Of a stretch of 64,000 nucleotides of DNA, positions 11,870 to 22,542 are shown in pieces. Below the pieces are notes generated by a model. That model was not told where the DNA came from, did no database searches, and was given only the letters and a program-made list of their open reading frames with translations. This DNA is from Eustoma russellianum. Its lineage: Eukaryota; Streptophyta; Magnoliopsida; Gentianales; Gentianaceae. Location: NCBI GenBank assembly GCA_036186865.1, contig AP025056.1, positions 33,578,552 to 33,642,551 of the forward strand, written 5' to 3'. Made by a program: the position numbers and the translations under genes. How positions within the stretch are numbered: position 1 is the stretch's first letter; every line of letters begins with the position of its first letter.

Positions 11870-12600
11870 ACCATTATTATAAAGAAAGTCATGACATAAT
11901 GAATGAACTAGATGGCCGAAATGTGTAAATACATCGGTGGCGGCAATCGAAAAAGTAGTGTTCAAAAGGGATATGATATGCCTCATTAAAACCCTGGTAA
12001 GCACAACCACCCTTGTGAATAAAATCTTGCATGAAGGAAAAAGAGTACATATTTACCCCTTTTGAAACATAAACAATATCGTAGATGCGCCGGCAAAGAA
12101 CATGTGATTGGGAGAATGTCCCTCAAGCATCCGCATGCTTGCCCAGAATCATACATGCAAAACCAAACAGAAAGGCAGTAAGCATTATACCAAGCAAATT
12201 CAAAACGTATGCCAAACCTCGGAAAGAAGAACATACCCTGTCTGCCTACATCCCAAAGAATGCAGGCAGTGTATACGTAAAATGGCCAATCCCTATGGAA
12301 GACCGTAGTATATGTCAGCATAGAATCAAACATGTCAGAGACATCCAGTGGTAACATCAAGCTTGATGCAACTTCGAGCCATGGCCGAAAGAGTGGATGT
12401 ACTGTAATAGGCCGTCTGCGGTGTTTGTAATCCATGATGTGCTAAATAATGAGCCGCCATGTTAGCTTCACAGAATGTGTGCTGGACCAAAGTGCCGGTC
12501 TGTCTGGATAAAGAGTGTAGCATCCGAAAAAGAAACTAGTCGTCGTATGAGGATGCTGGCTAATTGCACGAATCAACTGCATACAGTCAGTTTCTAAAAT
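11870..12600 (-). other. 3' UTR and C-terminal tail region of the LINE
   Basis: This is mostly 3' UTR. Minus-strand frames at 11986-12435 and 12335-12523 are open. The latter includes a segment like HTFCEANMAAHYLAHHGLQT, which matches the end of the RNase H domain in the sister LINE (CPREANAAAHSLSRHGLHAS at about 40130). The RNase H domain therefore continues here after a frame change. Confidence 0.6.
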
Positions 12601-12903
12601 AATGTCTCAATGGAGTGGCATAAAATATAGAAGTTCAAAGAATGCTACTTGTATTTCCGCCAAAAATGGTGTACTGATCGGCAGGCGAAAAGAAAGTGCT
12701 CTCACACATGCACCTGCACTATCGCGTAATATAGCACCCCCAGCTGCAAATGATCTTCCAACTGCGGCATCCGTATTGAATTTCAATCGACCAGTAGGAG
12801 GAAAGATCCATCTCACTATTTGTGCCCGTTTGATGCGAAGTGGCGGGAGTATACCCAAACTCTGCACTGATTGATAACCAGAAGCAAGTTGTTTTGCCCA
12901 CAA
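12335..12903 (-). pseudogene. LINE RNase H domain (RVT_3 type)
   Basis: The 12607-12903 frame begins just before the core RWIFPPTGRLKFNTDAAVG, the plant-LINE RNase H signature with the first catalytic Asp in NTDAA, and reaches FLAEIQ (the catalytic Glu). The rest of the domain lies in another frame at 12335-12523, so at least one frameshift separates them. In intact elements this domain follows RT and zf-RVT in ORF2 and removes template RNA during target-primed reverse transcription. It resembles the domain at 40019-40585. Confidence 0.82.
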
Positions 12904-13047
12904 TTAAATATCCGATCGAACAACTGCCATGAGTGAATCCGTTGTGCAAATGGAGGCATTAAGATAGACAAGGGAGGCATAAACGTTCCAAACATGAAAT
13001 ATAATAATACCCGAAATAACTATCAGCAAAACACCTAAAAGTGTGGT

Positions 13048-13462
13048 TTATGAACCTCGGAACCACCAAGAAAGTAAATAAGGCCATAACTGCCAAACAA
13101 CCGGATTGGGGCCGTCCACCACTGCCGAGTAAAAAGCCCTAAGAGGTTGAATACGAGGATAGTGCAAGAAAATGTGATCCACCTCTGCGGACGCCATCTT
13201 ACAAAAGGGACATCTAGGAGGCCGTGAAACTACATATGGCCGATATAATCCTCCAGAGGGAGGGCACGATGATATATGCGCCAAAGAAAATTGCAAATAA
13301 TCGGACGATGGTGCTTATGCCAAATAAACTGAGCCGATAAAATGGTCGGATGTGAACTGCGGCATAAGTCATAAGCCGATCCCAGGGTAAACTCCCCCAA
13401 CGGAGTAGCCTGCCAGAGCAAATGGAGACCATCATATTGACACTACGCTTCACAAAACTCAT
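13048..13462 (-). pseudogene. zf-RVT zinc-binding domain of LINE ORF2
   Basis: Overlapping minus-strand frames (13048-13296, 13214-13462, 13230-13421) together give the region after RT. It contains CPFCKMASAEVDHIFLHYP, the Cys/His cluster of the zf-RVT family, preceded by FTLGSAYDLC. The split across frames shows small indels. It lies between RT (13475) and RNase H (12903), the usual order. Confidence 0.8.
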
Positions 13463-13474
13463 GATTCCGACAAA

Positions 13475-14300
13475 TTAATTTCCAAATAGGTGAGTCAGGC
13501 AATCGAGAACGATAATCTCCCCGTATCCTATATTTAGCATGCATAAACTTACTCCAGTGGGAATTATTCTACCGATACTGCCACTAGATTCGACAGAAAT
13601 ATGCATCCTGCGAGACTCGAAGATCCCGAAGCCCCAATCCTCCCTCCATACAAGGTGTCCGAATTTTTGCCTATGATACTCAATGCCGCCTCTGGCCCAG
13701 TAAAAATGAGCCATTTTCTGTTCTATAACTTTAATCACTGGCTTTGACAGGCCACCAGCTACCGTAATATGCAATGGAAGGGAGGAAATAACATACCGTA
13801 ATAAGACTAGTCTTCCTACTTGTGAAAGAAGTTTATTATGCCATCCATGCAGGCGGGTATCGATGTGCGCTAAAACGGTCGTACAATAACGAGCTCGACT
13901 GATGCCTTTTTGCAACATAGACCCCAGATAAAGAAAAGGTAGTTTTGTTGGACGCATACCCAGTATTTCTAAAAAACGTGTTTGACACCGTAATGAGATG
14001 TTTGAGGAGGGAATAAATAGGCTTTTACAATAATTAACCTTTTGAGCCGAGGCATTCTTGTAAGAAGTCAAGAATGTCTGAAAGACCCGTAAGGTCTCAA
14101 TAGTGCCTCGCAGAAATATCAATAAATCATCGGCATATGCAAGATTTGTTACGTGAAATGGCATGCGGCCTATGCAAAAAGATTGCAATGCACTTGCTGC
14201 CACCAGAGCTTTTAAACCCCGACTAAAACCTTCCGAAGATAGTATGAATAATAATGGGGAGAGAGGATCGTCTTGCTTCACACCTCGACAAGGCCGAAAA
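13475..14300 (-). pseudogene. LINE reverse transcriptase, C-terminal half
   Basis: The minus-strand frame carries RGVKQDDPLSPLLFILSSEG, the conserved finger/palm motif, and then the catalytic box LAYADDLLIF at about 14126-14145, with both Asp residues present. Later come LPFLYLG, IDTRLHGWHNKLLSQVGRL and the MAHFYW segment typical of plant L1 elements. The frame is open for more than 270 codons, so this half is only mildly decayed. The copia insertion at 14301 cuts it just upstream of RGVKQ. The N-terminal half of RT is at 26942-27320. Confidence 0.92.
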
Positions 14301-15683
14301 TGTAGGATCTGCAAGGCACCACTAGAAGGGGGGGGGGGTTGAATAGTTGGTGCGGAAAATGTGGTTTTTAAAATAGTTTTAAACCAAGAACTCAACTTCT
14401 GAAATCAGTTTCTGTTTTCAGGACAAGTTCTAAAACGTTTTGAAAACTAGGTTGCCGGTCTTCAAAAATTCTGAACTTTGGAGAGAACTTAGTCTCAGAC
14501 GTTATGAGTACCTCCTAAAAATTTTAGATTTAAATTCAACCTCTAACCACTTAAAAATTCGTTGGTGGTCAGATTGCGCAAATCTGCCAGAAACGGTAGA
14601 CTGATTTGAAAAATTAATTCCTATTTGTACGTAACTACAAATGCTATGAAAATTTAAAGACTAACCCCTTATTAGTTTTATTTAAATGGGTTGAAACAGT
14701 TTTAAAAAATTCTTTTGGGAAGTTAGTCAAATATGATCAAAGTCTCAACCTTTGCAAGCCTGAAAATCATACTGCACTAGTATCAGATCTTTGGATGTTT
14801 GGATGACTTATACTTGTCCAAAAGGGTTGCAACTTGTGCCAAATTAACCTTAAGACGTGTGGCTATGATTTTGGAAAGTTTTGTAATTTTTGAAATTCAT
14901 TTACTATTTTTACGAACGTGATTAAAAACGATAAACAGTGTTGAAACTGAAAGTAAGTGCGGAAAGTAAATGACACCAAGAATTTTATACTGGTTCGGTT
15001 ATAAACAACCTACTCCAGTCTTCGAGGACACCTTCCTCGGTTAGCACTAAACACACAACACAAAGTAACACCTTACCACAGGGTTGATGGAGTTACACGC
15101 TAACTCCAACCCTTTACAAACCTTGTATGAGAATACAATTGTCACGAACACCACCACCTAGCAAGTGCAACATTGATCACACCTTGATCAATCTTTTACA
15201 ATGATAAAGAATATGTGGTGGACTATATGAAGCCTATTCAAGTATATGAATATGAGTACAATAGGCTTTTAGAGAGAAGAAAGAAAGAGAGTGTAGAAAA
15301 GAAGGCTAAAACGTTTTTGATCTTTCAAATTTACAAGGCTTGTTCTTCTTTTTATTTTGCTCTCTTCCTTTCCTTTTAACATGTTGGCCGCCCCCCTTTT
15401 TGCTCTTCCCCTCTAGAAAATTATCTTCTAAGTCCTTGGAAGAGTATATGGCATCATTGTGACATGTCTTTGCTTACTTGGCATCTCCTCATTGGATGAT
15501 CATTAAGCTCTTGCTTACTTGGCACTCACTGATTGGTTGGATGTTGTCATCACTTGATGACTAGACAAATCTGAGAATAATACTTAAAACATATGCCAAA
15601 ATAATCATAAAATAGTTACCATAATGCACAAGATCATCACACAAAATTAGCTAGGCAAATAACTCCAAAATACCATGTAAAAA

Positions 15684-16058
15684 TCGGCCATAACACCACT
15701 TGCACATGCTGAAATTTTAGCATGTGTAACATTTACATTTCATTCAAAATACAGCCAAGTTTACTTTGATTTAATCCTTGAAATCAATCACCATTTAGTG
15801 CAAGACATTCTTATCATTTTTGGAATAAAAATTTATCATCAACAAGGCCTAGAAATCGGCCATATACATTTCCACACATGCTGAAATTTTGAGCATGTGT
15901 GATATTCAAAAATATCACCATTTTAATTTCATAATTGATTTAAAATACTTCCATACTATCTCCCAATTATCCACATGATTCAAGACAACAAAATATGGCT
16001 CATTAAAGTGAGAATTTCGGCCAGCCATTTGTACACATGCTGAATTTTCAGCATGTGT
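15684..16058. repeat. Three CGGCCA + hairpin modules
   Basis: CGGCCA occurs about 20 bases before each of three near-perfect inverted repeats of ACACATGCTGAAA / TTTCAGCATGTGT, at 15703-15726, 15874-15900 and 16033-16058. Spacing is 171 and 159 bp. The same modules occur in the sister LTR (near 22230 and 22380) and in the solo LTR (23953, 24121 and 24286). Confidence 0.85.
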
Positions 16059-16806
16059 CACAATTGTGACAAGATTTGAAATGTTACCTTTTGTTGTTCC
16101 TTTGTTTAAGTCACCAATGTTGTATGCTTCATTCTTGACCAATTAAGTTGCCAACAAGACTCCAAATATGCTCCAATTCAACTGAACTAGGCGTGTGAAT
16201 GTGTAGATACATGTGCTGAATTTTATTTTTGCAAACTTTGTAAAATAGTGCACATTTAATTATACACACATGGTATATTCCAATCAGCCCTTAATTGAAT
16301 TTTCTAGAACACTTGGAGATGTATGAAATATGTAAAAAGTGTCTAGATACATGTTTTATGATATGCCAAAAACGTTCCATGTGTCGTGTACGTAGAAAAT
16401 CGAATTTTCGACGTTTATCGATTTCCCGATTTTTCTCTAATTAAATTCCAACTTTTTGCATATGTTATATATATTATGTTACACATAATATACATAAATT
16501 AAACTTTAATATTCATCACTTAGGCTGATCTTAAAGTGGCGCCTAAACCATGTGACAAAATTAAAATTGGAATCTCCACAATTTGGCCTTAATGTGGGGT
16601 GATTTATGTGTGCCAACATGGAATGATTTTATGGCTGTACATATCATGAAATCCACGAAATTTGTGGCCATTTTTGAAGTGTAGGTGCTGGCCATCTATT
16701 TATGGCAAGTACGTGACACGTTGGGGAAGTTTCGGTATTCGCCCGATACTACAATTTTCGGTTTATAACCTTTTAACATGTCGTATTAAATTTGTCATCA
16801 CCATGA

Positions 16807-16853
16807 CTTATATCATATGATATAAGAACTGAATATACTCATAAGTATGAGTT
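16807..16853. repeat. Palindrome pair in LTR
   Basis: CTTATATCATATGATATAAG (16807-16826) is a perfect 20 bp palindrome. ACTCAT-AAGT-ATGAGT follows about 10 bases later. The 20 bp palindrome is unchanged at 25055-25074 (solo LTR) and 26394-26413 (sister LTR). Confidence 0.9.
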
Positions 16854-17320
16854 AAATATAGTGGTGTGACATTAACGTACGTACGTAAAATATATAACGT
16901 GTCGGTAGTACGTTGGAATAAATGTGTATGTGCCTTTTTCAAAAAAAAATCTGAAAATATATATATGTGTGTATAATGGCGTGTAATATGTGTGGAGAGG
17001 AGAGGGAGAACTTTCCTTTCTTCAACTTGTTGCCTTTGTGTCTTTTCCAAATATTGCTTCCTTTAATAAACTACTTAGTTTAATTAACTAAGTACTTCAC
17101 TTAATGAACTAATTTAGTTCATTAATGGTGGCACCTAAAAGTAGTTCAAACACAACAAATGTTTGCCATTTGATGTAAGCTTTAAAGATTCATGGCTCGT
17201 TAGTACGACAACATTATATATGAACTATATAAGGCAAGTTTTATGCAATATGTCATGCATTTCTTTGTAACATGTTTAAATCATGTATTTTGAAATCACT
17301 CAAACCCCTTTTTCTCTACA

Positions 17321-17333
17321 ATCTCCCCCTTTT
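17321..17333 (-). promoter_or_regulatory. Polypurine tract of split SIRE element
   Basis: In sense this reads AAAAGGGGGAGAT directly before the 3' LTR, almost identical to that of the young SIRE element at 62979-62991. Confidence 0.85.
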
Positions 17334-17539
17334 GATGATTTTCAAAATAACCTACATTCATGATTTAAATCTTATCGCTCCCCCTTCAATCATGCATAAA
17401 TTCAAATTTTGAATTTCAAATTTCAAATCCGCTCCCCTTTGATTTATGCAATCAGTTTCTCTCTCCCCCTTAAATCATGCATTCTCTCCTTTATTTTGGA
17501 AAGTCAATCAAAAATGCATGTAAATATGGAAAGATAATC
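17334..17539. other. 3' untranslated part of split SIRE element
   Basis: This stretch lies between the end of RNase H and the polypurine tract. It contains several CTCCCCCTT-type C runs (G-rich in sense) and no coding signal. No envelope-like gene is present. Confidence 0.6.
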
Positions 17540-18648
17540 AAGTCAAATCAGTAGAAATCATGCCTAATTTAGAACGAAGATTTTCGTACGTGGCTTGATT
17601 TAAGGCTTTAGTGAAGATATCCGCTACTTGTGCCTCTGTGCATACATGATCTATGACAATATCACCATTATTTACGTGATCACGAAGAAAGTGATAGCGT
17701 ACTTCTATATGCTAGGCCTTATAGTGTAACACGGGGTTCTTAGATAGGTTAATTGCACTCATACTATCACAATATATAGGAATTTTATTTACGGTAATTC
17801 CAAAGTCCGAAAGTTGTTGTTTTATCCATAGTAATTGTGTGCAGCAAAGACTAAGTGCCATGTACTCAGCTTCAGTAATGGATAAAGCTACGCTTGCCTG
17901 CTTTTTGGAAAACCATGAAATAAGTGAGTTTCCTATAAATTGGCAAGTGCCACTCGTGCTTTTTCTATCTATCTTACATCCACCATAATTAGCGTCAATG
18001 TAGGCATGCAAATTAAAGTCACAATCTTTATCATACCAAATGCCTAAGGTGGGTGTGTGCTTAATATATCAGAATATTCTTTTTACCGCATTATAGTGAG
18101 ACACCTTGGGTTGACTTTGAAAACATGCACACATACATACACTAAACATGATGTCAGGCCTACTAGCAGTAAGATATAGCAAAGAGCCAATCATATATCT
18201 ATATAAGGCATTATCAAAATCCTTACCATGTTCATCTTTATCTAATTTAGTAGTAACACTCATAGGGGTGGGGGATGGTTTTAAATTCTCAAAATTGAAC
18301 TTTTTAATCATATCATTTACATATTTAGCTTGGCTTATGTGAATGCCTTTACTCGTTTGCTTAATCTGCAAGCTAAGAAAATAGTTTAATTCGCCAACCA
18401 TAGACATTTCAAATTCGGATTTCATGCAATTTTCAAAATCTTCAACAAGTTTATGAGAAGTGGAGCGAAAATGATGTCATCAACGTAAATTTGAATAATA
18501 AGTAAATAATGTACTATCTATAGTGCCTCTTTTAAAACCATTTTCTAAAAGGAAAGTAGCAAAACGATCATACCATGCTCTAGGTGCTTGCTTTAGTCCG
18601 TATAGTGCCTTCTTTAGTTTGTACACGTGATCGGGATGTTTCAAATCT
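17540..18648 (-). pseudogene. copia RT C-terminal part and RNase H (degraded)
   Basis: Minus-strand frames carry KALYGLKQAPRAWYDRF near 18600, then, after stops, the YVDD box (visible near 18480 but out of frame), MSMVGELNYFL (18425-18069) and GSLLYLTASRPDIMFSVCMC. RNase H follows at 18011-17712 with YGGCKIDRKSTSGTCQFIG and ASVALSITEAEYMAL. The tail QATYENLRSKLG ends near 17541. At least three stops or frameshifts are present. The RT start is missing: the sequence jumps from the protease region straight to DHVYKLKKALYG at about 18640. Confidence 0.9.
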
Positions 18649-18906
18649 TTTCAGATGATCTTGCCTTCGTTGTTGTCTCCAAAGGTCACGGATCCGCCTT
18701 TTGTGACCTTCTTCAATTTCGTGAATAGGCTTGGGTCACCCGTCATGTGCCTCGAGCAAGCATTGTCAAGGAACCATTTGATTGATGTATCTTTTGATGT
18801 GTGGGTTCCCTGCAATGTGCAAAAATGATTTAGGTACCCTTTTAATTTTGGATCCTTACGTGTTAGTTATTCACCTCTTAGTAAAAGTACCTTTCGGTAC
18901 CCATAC
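18649..18906 (-). pseudogene. copia protease fragment with altered active site
   Basis: The minus strand reads KWFLDNACSRHMTG near 18750, then a glycine-rich VTFGDNN stretch. The family motif here is DSGCSRHMTG. The catalytic Asp stays but Ser-Gly is now Asn-Ala, which should inactivate an aspartic protease. Downstream, where GAG_pre-integrase and integrase should start, the reading jumps to the RT end, marking an internal deletion near 18648. Confidence 0.82.
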
Positions 18907-20790
18907 TTAGGTGATCCTTCTCGGTCTAGCGAATGGCAAGAGTGTAGATGAAGGTGCAATGTAGTAGACATGTGGTGAGTGCACTTTAGGCCTTTGGCCA
19001 AGAACTCCTTTATACTCATTATATGTAGGACGTTTTTGGTATGTCCTTGTGTTAGTGTGCGTAGTGCTTGATCTAGATGGATGAAATGAATGTCGTGTAT
19101 GCATCACTTGTTTCTTCTCATATCTATATGGCACAAAATTGTATTTCGCATGATATGAGGAAGAAGTATGACGAGATGAGGGGAGAGGGGGTCTTTGCGT
19201 CATCTTAGATGCCGTATTTGGTTTTGGGGTGTCTACTTTCTTAGACACTACAAACTTGGTTGGTTTGATGGATACTTCATTTGTTTCAATGTATCCTAAA
19301 CCTGTTTTATCACTATCATGTTTTTGTGATAAGATAATATGATCTAGCATGTTAGATCCTGTATCAAACTGTTTCATCATTTTCTCTAAGTCTGTATTCC
19401 TTGATTTCAAACTTGAAATCTCGGATTTCATTTCATTATTTTGCGTGGTCAATGATGAGATCTCTATCTTTAATGCAGTAATGATACATGATGACTCTTT
19501 TTTTGAATCATTTAATTGAGCGACAAGATTCTTGTTAGAAGATTCTAACAGTTTCTTGTCTTCAATTAATCGCTTCTTTTCTTTCGCGAGAGTCTTAGTG
19601 AATTTATGCAATTCTAAGTACTGACTAAAAAGATCATCATAAGAAGGCTCAGAGTCAGATGATACCTCGTTTGATGCTTTGGACACAAAGCATACTTGTG
19701 CAGTCTCCTCTTCTGTTTCAGTCTCGGAATCCGATGTATCACTCAAAGTGGAGGCTTTGAGAGCTCGTTTCCTTTGCTTAGGTTCTGAGACGAGTCTATT
19801 CTTGTTCCGTTCTTTGTCAGGGTATTTATTTGTTTGCTTGTCCTTATTAGGGCAGTCATATGATAGATGTCCAAGTTTACCGCATTCATAACATTTAACA
19901 TCCTTGTCGTTTGTCTTGTTCTTATTTCTTTTAGCCGAAGTAGCCTTAGTTTTATTTCTAAACGACTTTCTCATGAATTTTCTTAAGCCTTTAGCCAATA
20001 AAATTAAGTCACCGTTATCTGATTCAGAATCACTATCATCTACGTGATCGGAAGAAGTAGAGACGTATTCATTTGATTTAAATGGAATAGCTTTACCTTG
20101 TTTTGATGATTCCGATTTCCTTATGGTGAGTTTGTTCTCATAAACCTTAAGTGATCCAATTAATTTTTCCATCTTGATTGACTTAGTTTCTTTGCTTTCT
20201 TCTATTGCCGTTACTTTAGGGTCCCACTTGGATGGAAGGCTTCGCAAGACCTTTTGTACCTTTTCCTGCATAGTAAAGGCTTTGCCAAGAGACTCAATAG
20301 AATTGTAAATGTTAGTCAAGCGAAGATCCATGTCAACGATAGATTCATTAGGCAATAATTTAAATTACTCGAGTGTGGACATAAGCATGTTGATCTTGGA
20401 CTCTTTTACTTGACTAGTGCCTTCGTGTTTCATTTCAAGTATTCTCCACATTTCTTGATCACTAGAACAATTTGAAACATAGCTTGATTCACTTTTACTT
20501 AGTCCATTTAAAAGTAACTGCATAGCCCTAGCGTTCATGCTTAGTCTCTTTTTATCCTCACTAGTATACTCTTGTCTAGGCTTAACGACCTCTAGTGTGA
20601 CTCCATCTACAGTGGATAACTTTGATGGAACAAATGGACCATCTTCTATAATTGACCAAAGATCAATATCAATTGCCATAAGAAAAAGTTTCATTCTTAA
20701 CTTCCATTGAATGAAGGACTCACCGTCAAAGAGAGGAGGCCTTTGACTGGACATACCTTCTTGTTCGGTTTTGAAGTTTGTGGTTGCCAT
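18907..20790 (-). pseudogene. SIRE-type gag with zinc knuckle and coiled coil (one stop)
   Basis: Starting at the ATG at 20790 (MATTNF), the frame runs about 628 codons with one TAA at 20365-20367. The N-terminal part (QWKLRMKLFLMAIDIDLWS, MKHEGTSQVKESKINML) is the copia gag core (UBN2 type). CYECGKLGHLSYDC (19852-19893) is an intact CCHC knuckle. An acidic Ser/Asp stretch follows, then about 90 residues with heptad-like Leu/Ile/Lys/Glu spacing (about 19365-19630), a coiled coil typical of SIRE gag, and a basic Tyr/His-rich tail. Gag forms the particle and binds element RNA. An in-frame ATG at 20355 lies just beyond the stop. Confidence 0.88.
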
Positions 20791-20830
20791 CTCACTTAGA
20801 TCGTTGGATCCTTTTGATGTGAGTGTTCCT

Positions 20831-20843
20831 GGCTCTGATACTA
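20831..20843 (-). promoter_or_regulatory. Primer binding site, tRNA-iMet, one mismatch
   Basis: In sense this reads TAGTATCAGAGCC next to the 5' LTR. The usual site is TGGTATCAGAGCC, so one base has changed (G to A). Confidence 0.82.
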
Positions 20844-22542
20844 CTTGTAGGATCTGCAAGGCACCACTAGAAGGGGGGGTTGAATAGTTGGTGCGGAAAA
20901 TGTGGTTTTTAAAATAGTTTTAAATCAAGAACTCAACTTCTGAAAACAGTTTCTGTTTTCAGGACCAGTTTTAAAACATTTTGAAAACTAGGTTTCAGGT
21001 CTTCAAAAATTCTGAAATTTTGAGAGAACTTAGCCTCAGATTTTATGAGTATCTCCTAAAAATTTTAGATTTAAATTCAACCTCTAACCCCTTGAAAATT
21101 TGTTGGTGGTCAGATTGCGCAAATCTGCCAGAAATGGTAGAATGATTTGAAAAATTAATTCCTATTTGTACGTAACTCCAAATGCTCTGAAAATTTAAAG
21201 ACTAATACCTTATTAGTTTTCTTTAAATTTTTTGAAACAGTTTTGAAAAATGCTTTTGGGAAGTTAGTCAAATACGATCAAAGTCTCAACCTTTGCAAGC
21301 CTGAAAATCAGACTGCACTAGTCTCAGAAATTTGGACGTTTGTCCAAAAGGGTTGAAACTTGTGCCAAATTAACCTTAAGACGTGTGGCTATGATTCAGG
21401 AAAGTTTCATAATTTTTGAAATTTGTTTACTATTTTTACAAACGTGATCAAAAACGATAAACAGTGCTGAAACTGAAAGTAAGTGCTGAAAGTAAATGAC
21501 ACCAAGAATTTTATACTGGTTCGGTTATAAACAACCTACTCCAGTCTTCGAGGACACCTTCTTCGGTTAGCACTAACCACACAACACAATGTAACACCTT
21601 ACCACAGGGTTGATGGAGTTACACGCCAACTCCAACCCTTTACAAACCTTGTATGAGAATACAATTGTCACGAACACCACCACCTAGCAAGTGCAAGATT
21701 GATCACACCTTGATCAATCTTTTACAATGATAAAGAATATGTGGTGGACTATATGAAGCCTATTCAAGTATATGATTATGAGTACAATAGGCTTTTAGAG
21801 AGAAGAAAGAAAGAGAGTGTAGAAGAGAAGGCTAAAACGTTTTTGATCTTTCAAATTTGCAAAGCTTGTTCTTCTTTTTGTTTTGCTCTCTTCCTTTCCT
21901 TTTAACATGTTGGCCGCCCCCCTTGTTGCTCTTTCCCTCTTGAAAATTATCTTCTAAGTCCTTGGAAGAGTATATGGCATCATTGTGACATGTCTTTGCT
22001 TACTTGGTATCTCCTCATTGGATGATCATTAAGTTCTTGCTTACTTGGCACTCATTGATTGGTTTGATGTTGTCATCACTTGATGACTAGACAAATCTTA
22101 GAATAACACTTAAAACATGTGCCAAAATAATCATAAAATAGTTACCATAATTCACAAGATCATCACACAAAATTAGCTAGGCAAATAACTCCAAAATACC
22201 ATGTAAAAATCGGCCATAACACCACTTGCACATGCTGAAATTTCAGCATGTGTAACATTTACATTTACTTTGATTTAATCCTTGAAATCAATCACCATTT
22301 AGTGCAAGACATTCTTATCATTTTTGGAATAAAAATTTATCATCAAGAAGGCCTAGAAATCGGCCATATACATTCCCACACATGCTGAAATTTTCAGCAT
22401 GTGTGATATTCAAAAATATCACCATTTTAATTTCATAATTAATTCAAAATGCTTCCATACTATCTCCCAATTATCCACATAATTCAAGACAACAAAATAT
22501 GGCTCATTAAAGTGAGAATTTCGGCCAGCCATTTGTACACAT

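Larger units (their letters stand above)
11748..14300 (-). mobile_element. L1-type LINE, 3' part (split by copia insertion)
   Basis: Read on the minus strand, this half holds the end of RT, a zf-RVT domain, an RNase H domain and a 3' UTR ending in a CCGCCATAAGTGAG motif and a TA/TG tail. The other half of the same LINE resumes at 26942. The direct repeat GAAAA at 14296-14300 and 26937-26941 marks the copia insertion point. The 3' UTR resembles that of the LINE at 39341-41494, so both belong to one family. Confidence 0.88.
14301..17320 (-). repeat. 3' LTR of split SIRE element
   Basis: This 3020 bp LTR shows, from the left, a poly-G run (C run in sense) 28 bp from the end, three CGGCCA-plus-hairpin modules (15684-16058), a cluster of palindromes (16807-16853) and a TA/TG microsatellite (about 16957-16972). 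The sister LTR without its insert is about 3009 bp. No canonical TATA box was found in sense. The place occupied by CCTATATAAA in the LTR at 37081 reads GTTAAAAGG here. Confidence 0.93.

Noticed and set aside
12085..12354. Plus-strand frames over the LINE 3' region
   Set aside because: Antisense to LINE 3' UTR and RNase H tail, no domain resemblance.
15684..16058. CRISPR-like spaced palindromes
   Set aside because: Only three diverged units about 165 bp apart inside a plant LTR; no short regular repeats, leader or cas genes.
19679..19891. Plus-strand frame over SIRE gag
   Set aside because: Antisense to the coiled-coil gag; Ser/Val/Leu composition follows from the gag codons.
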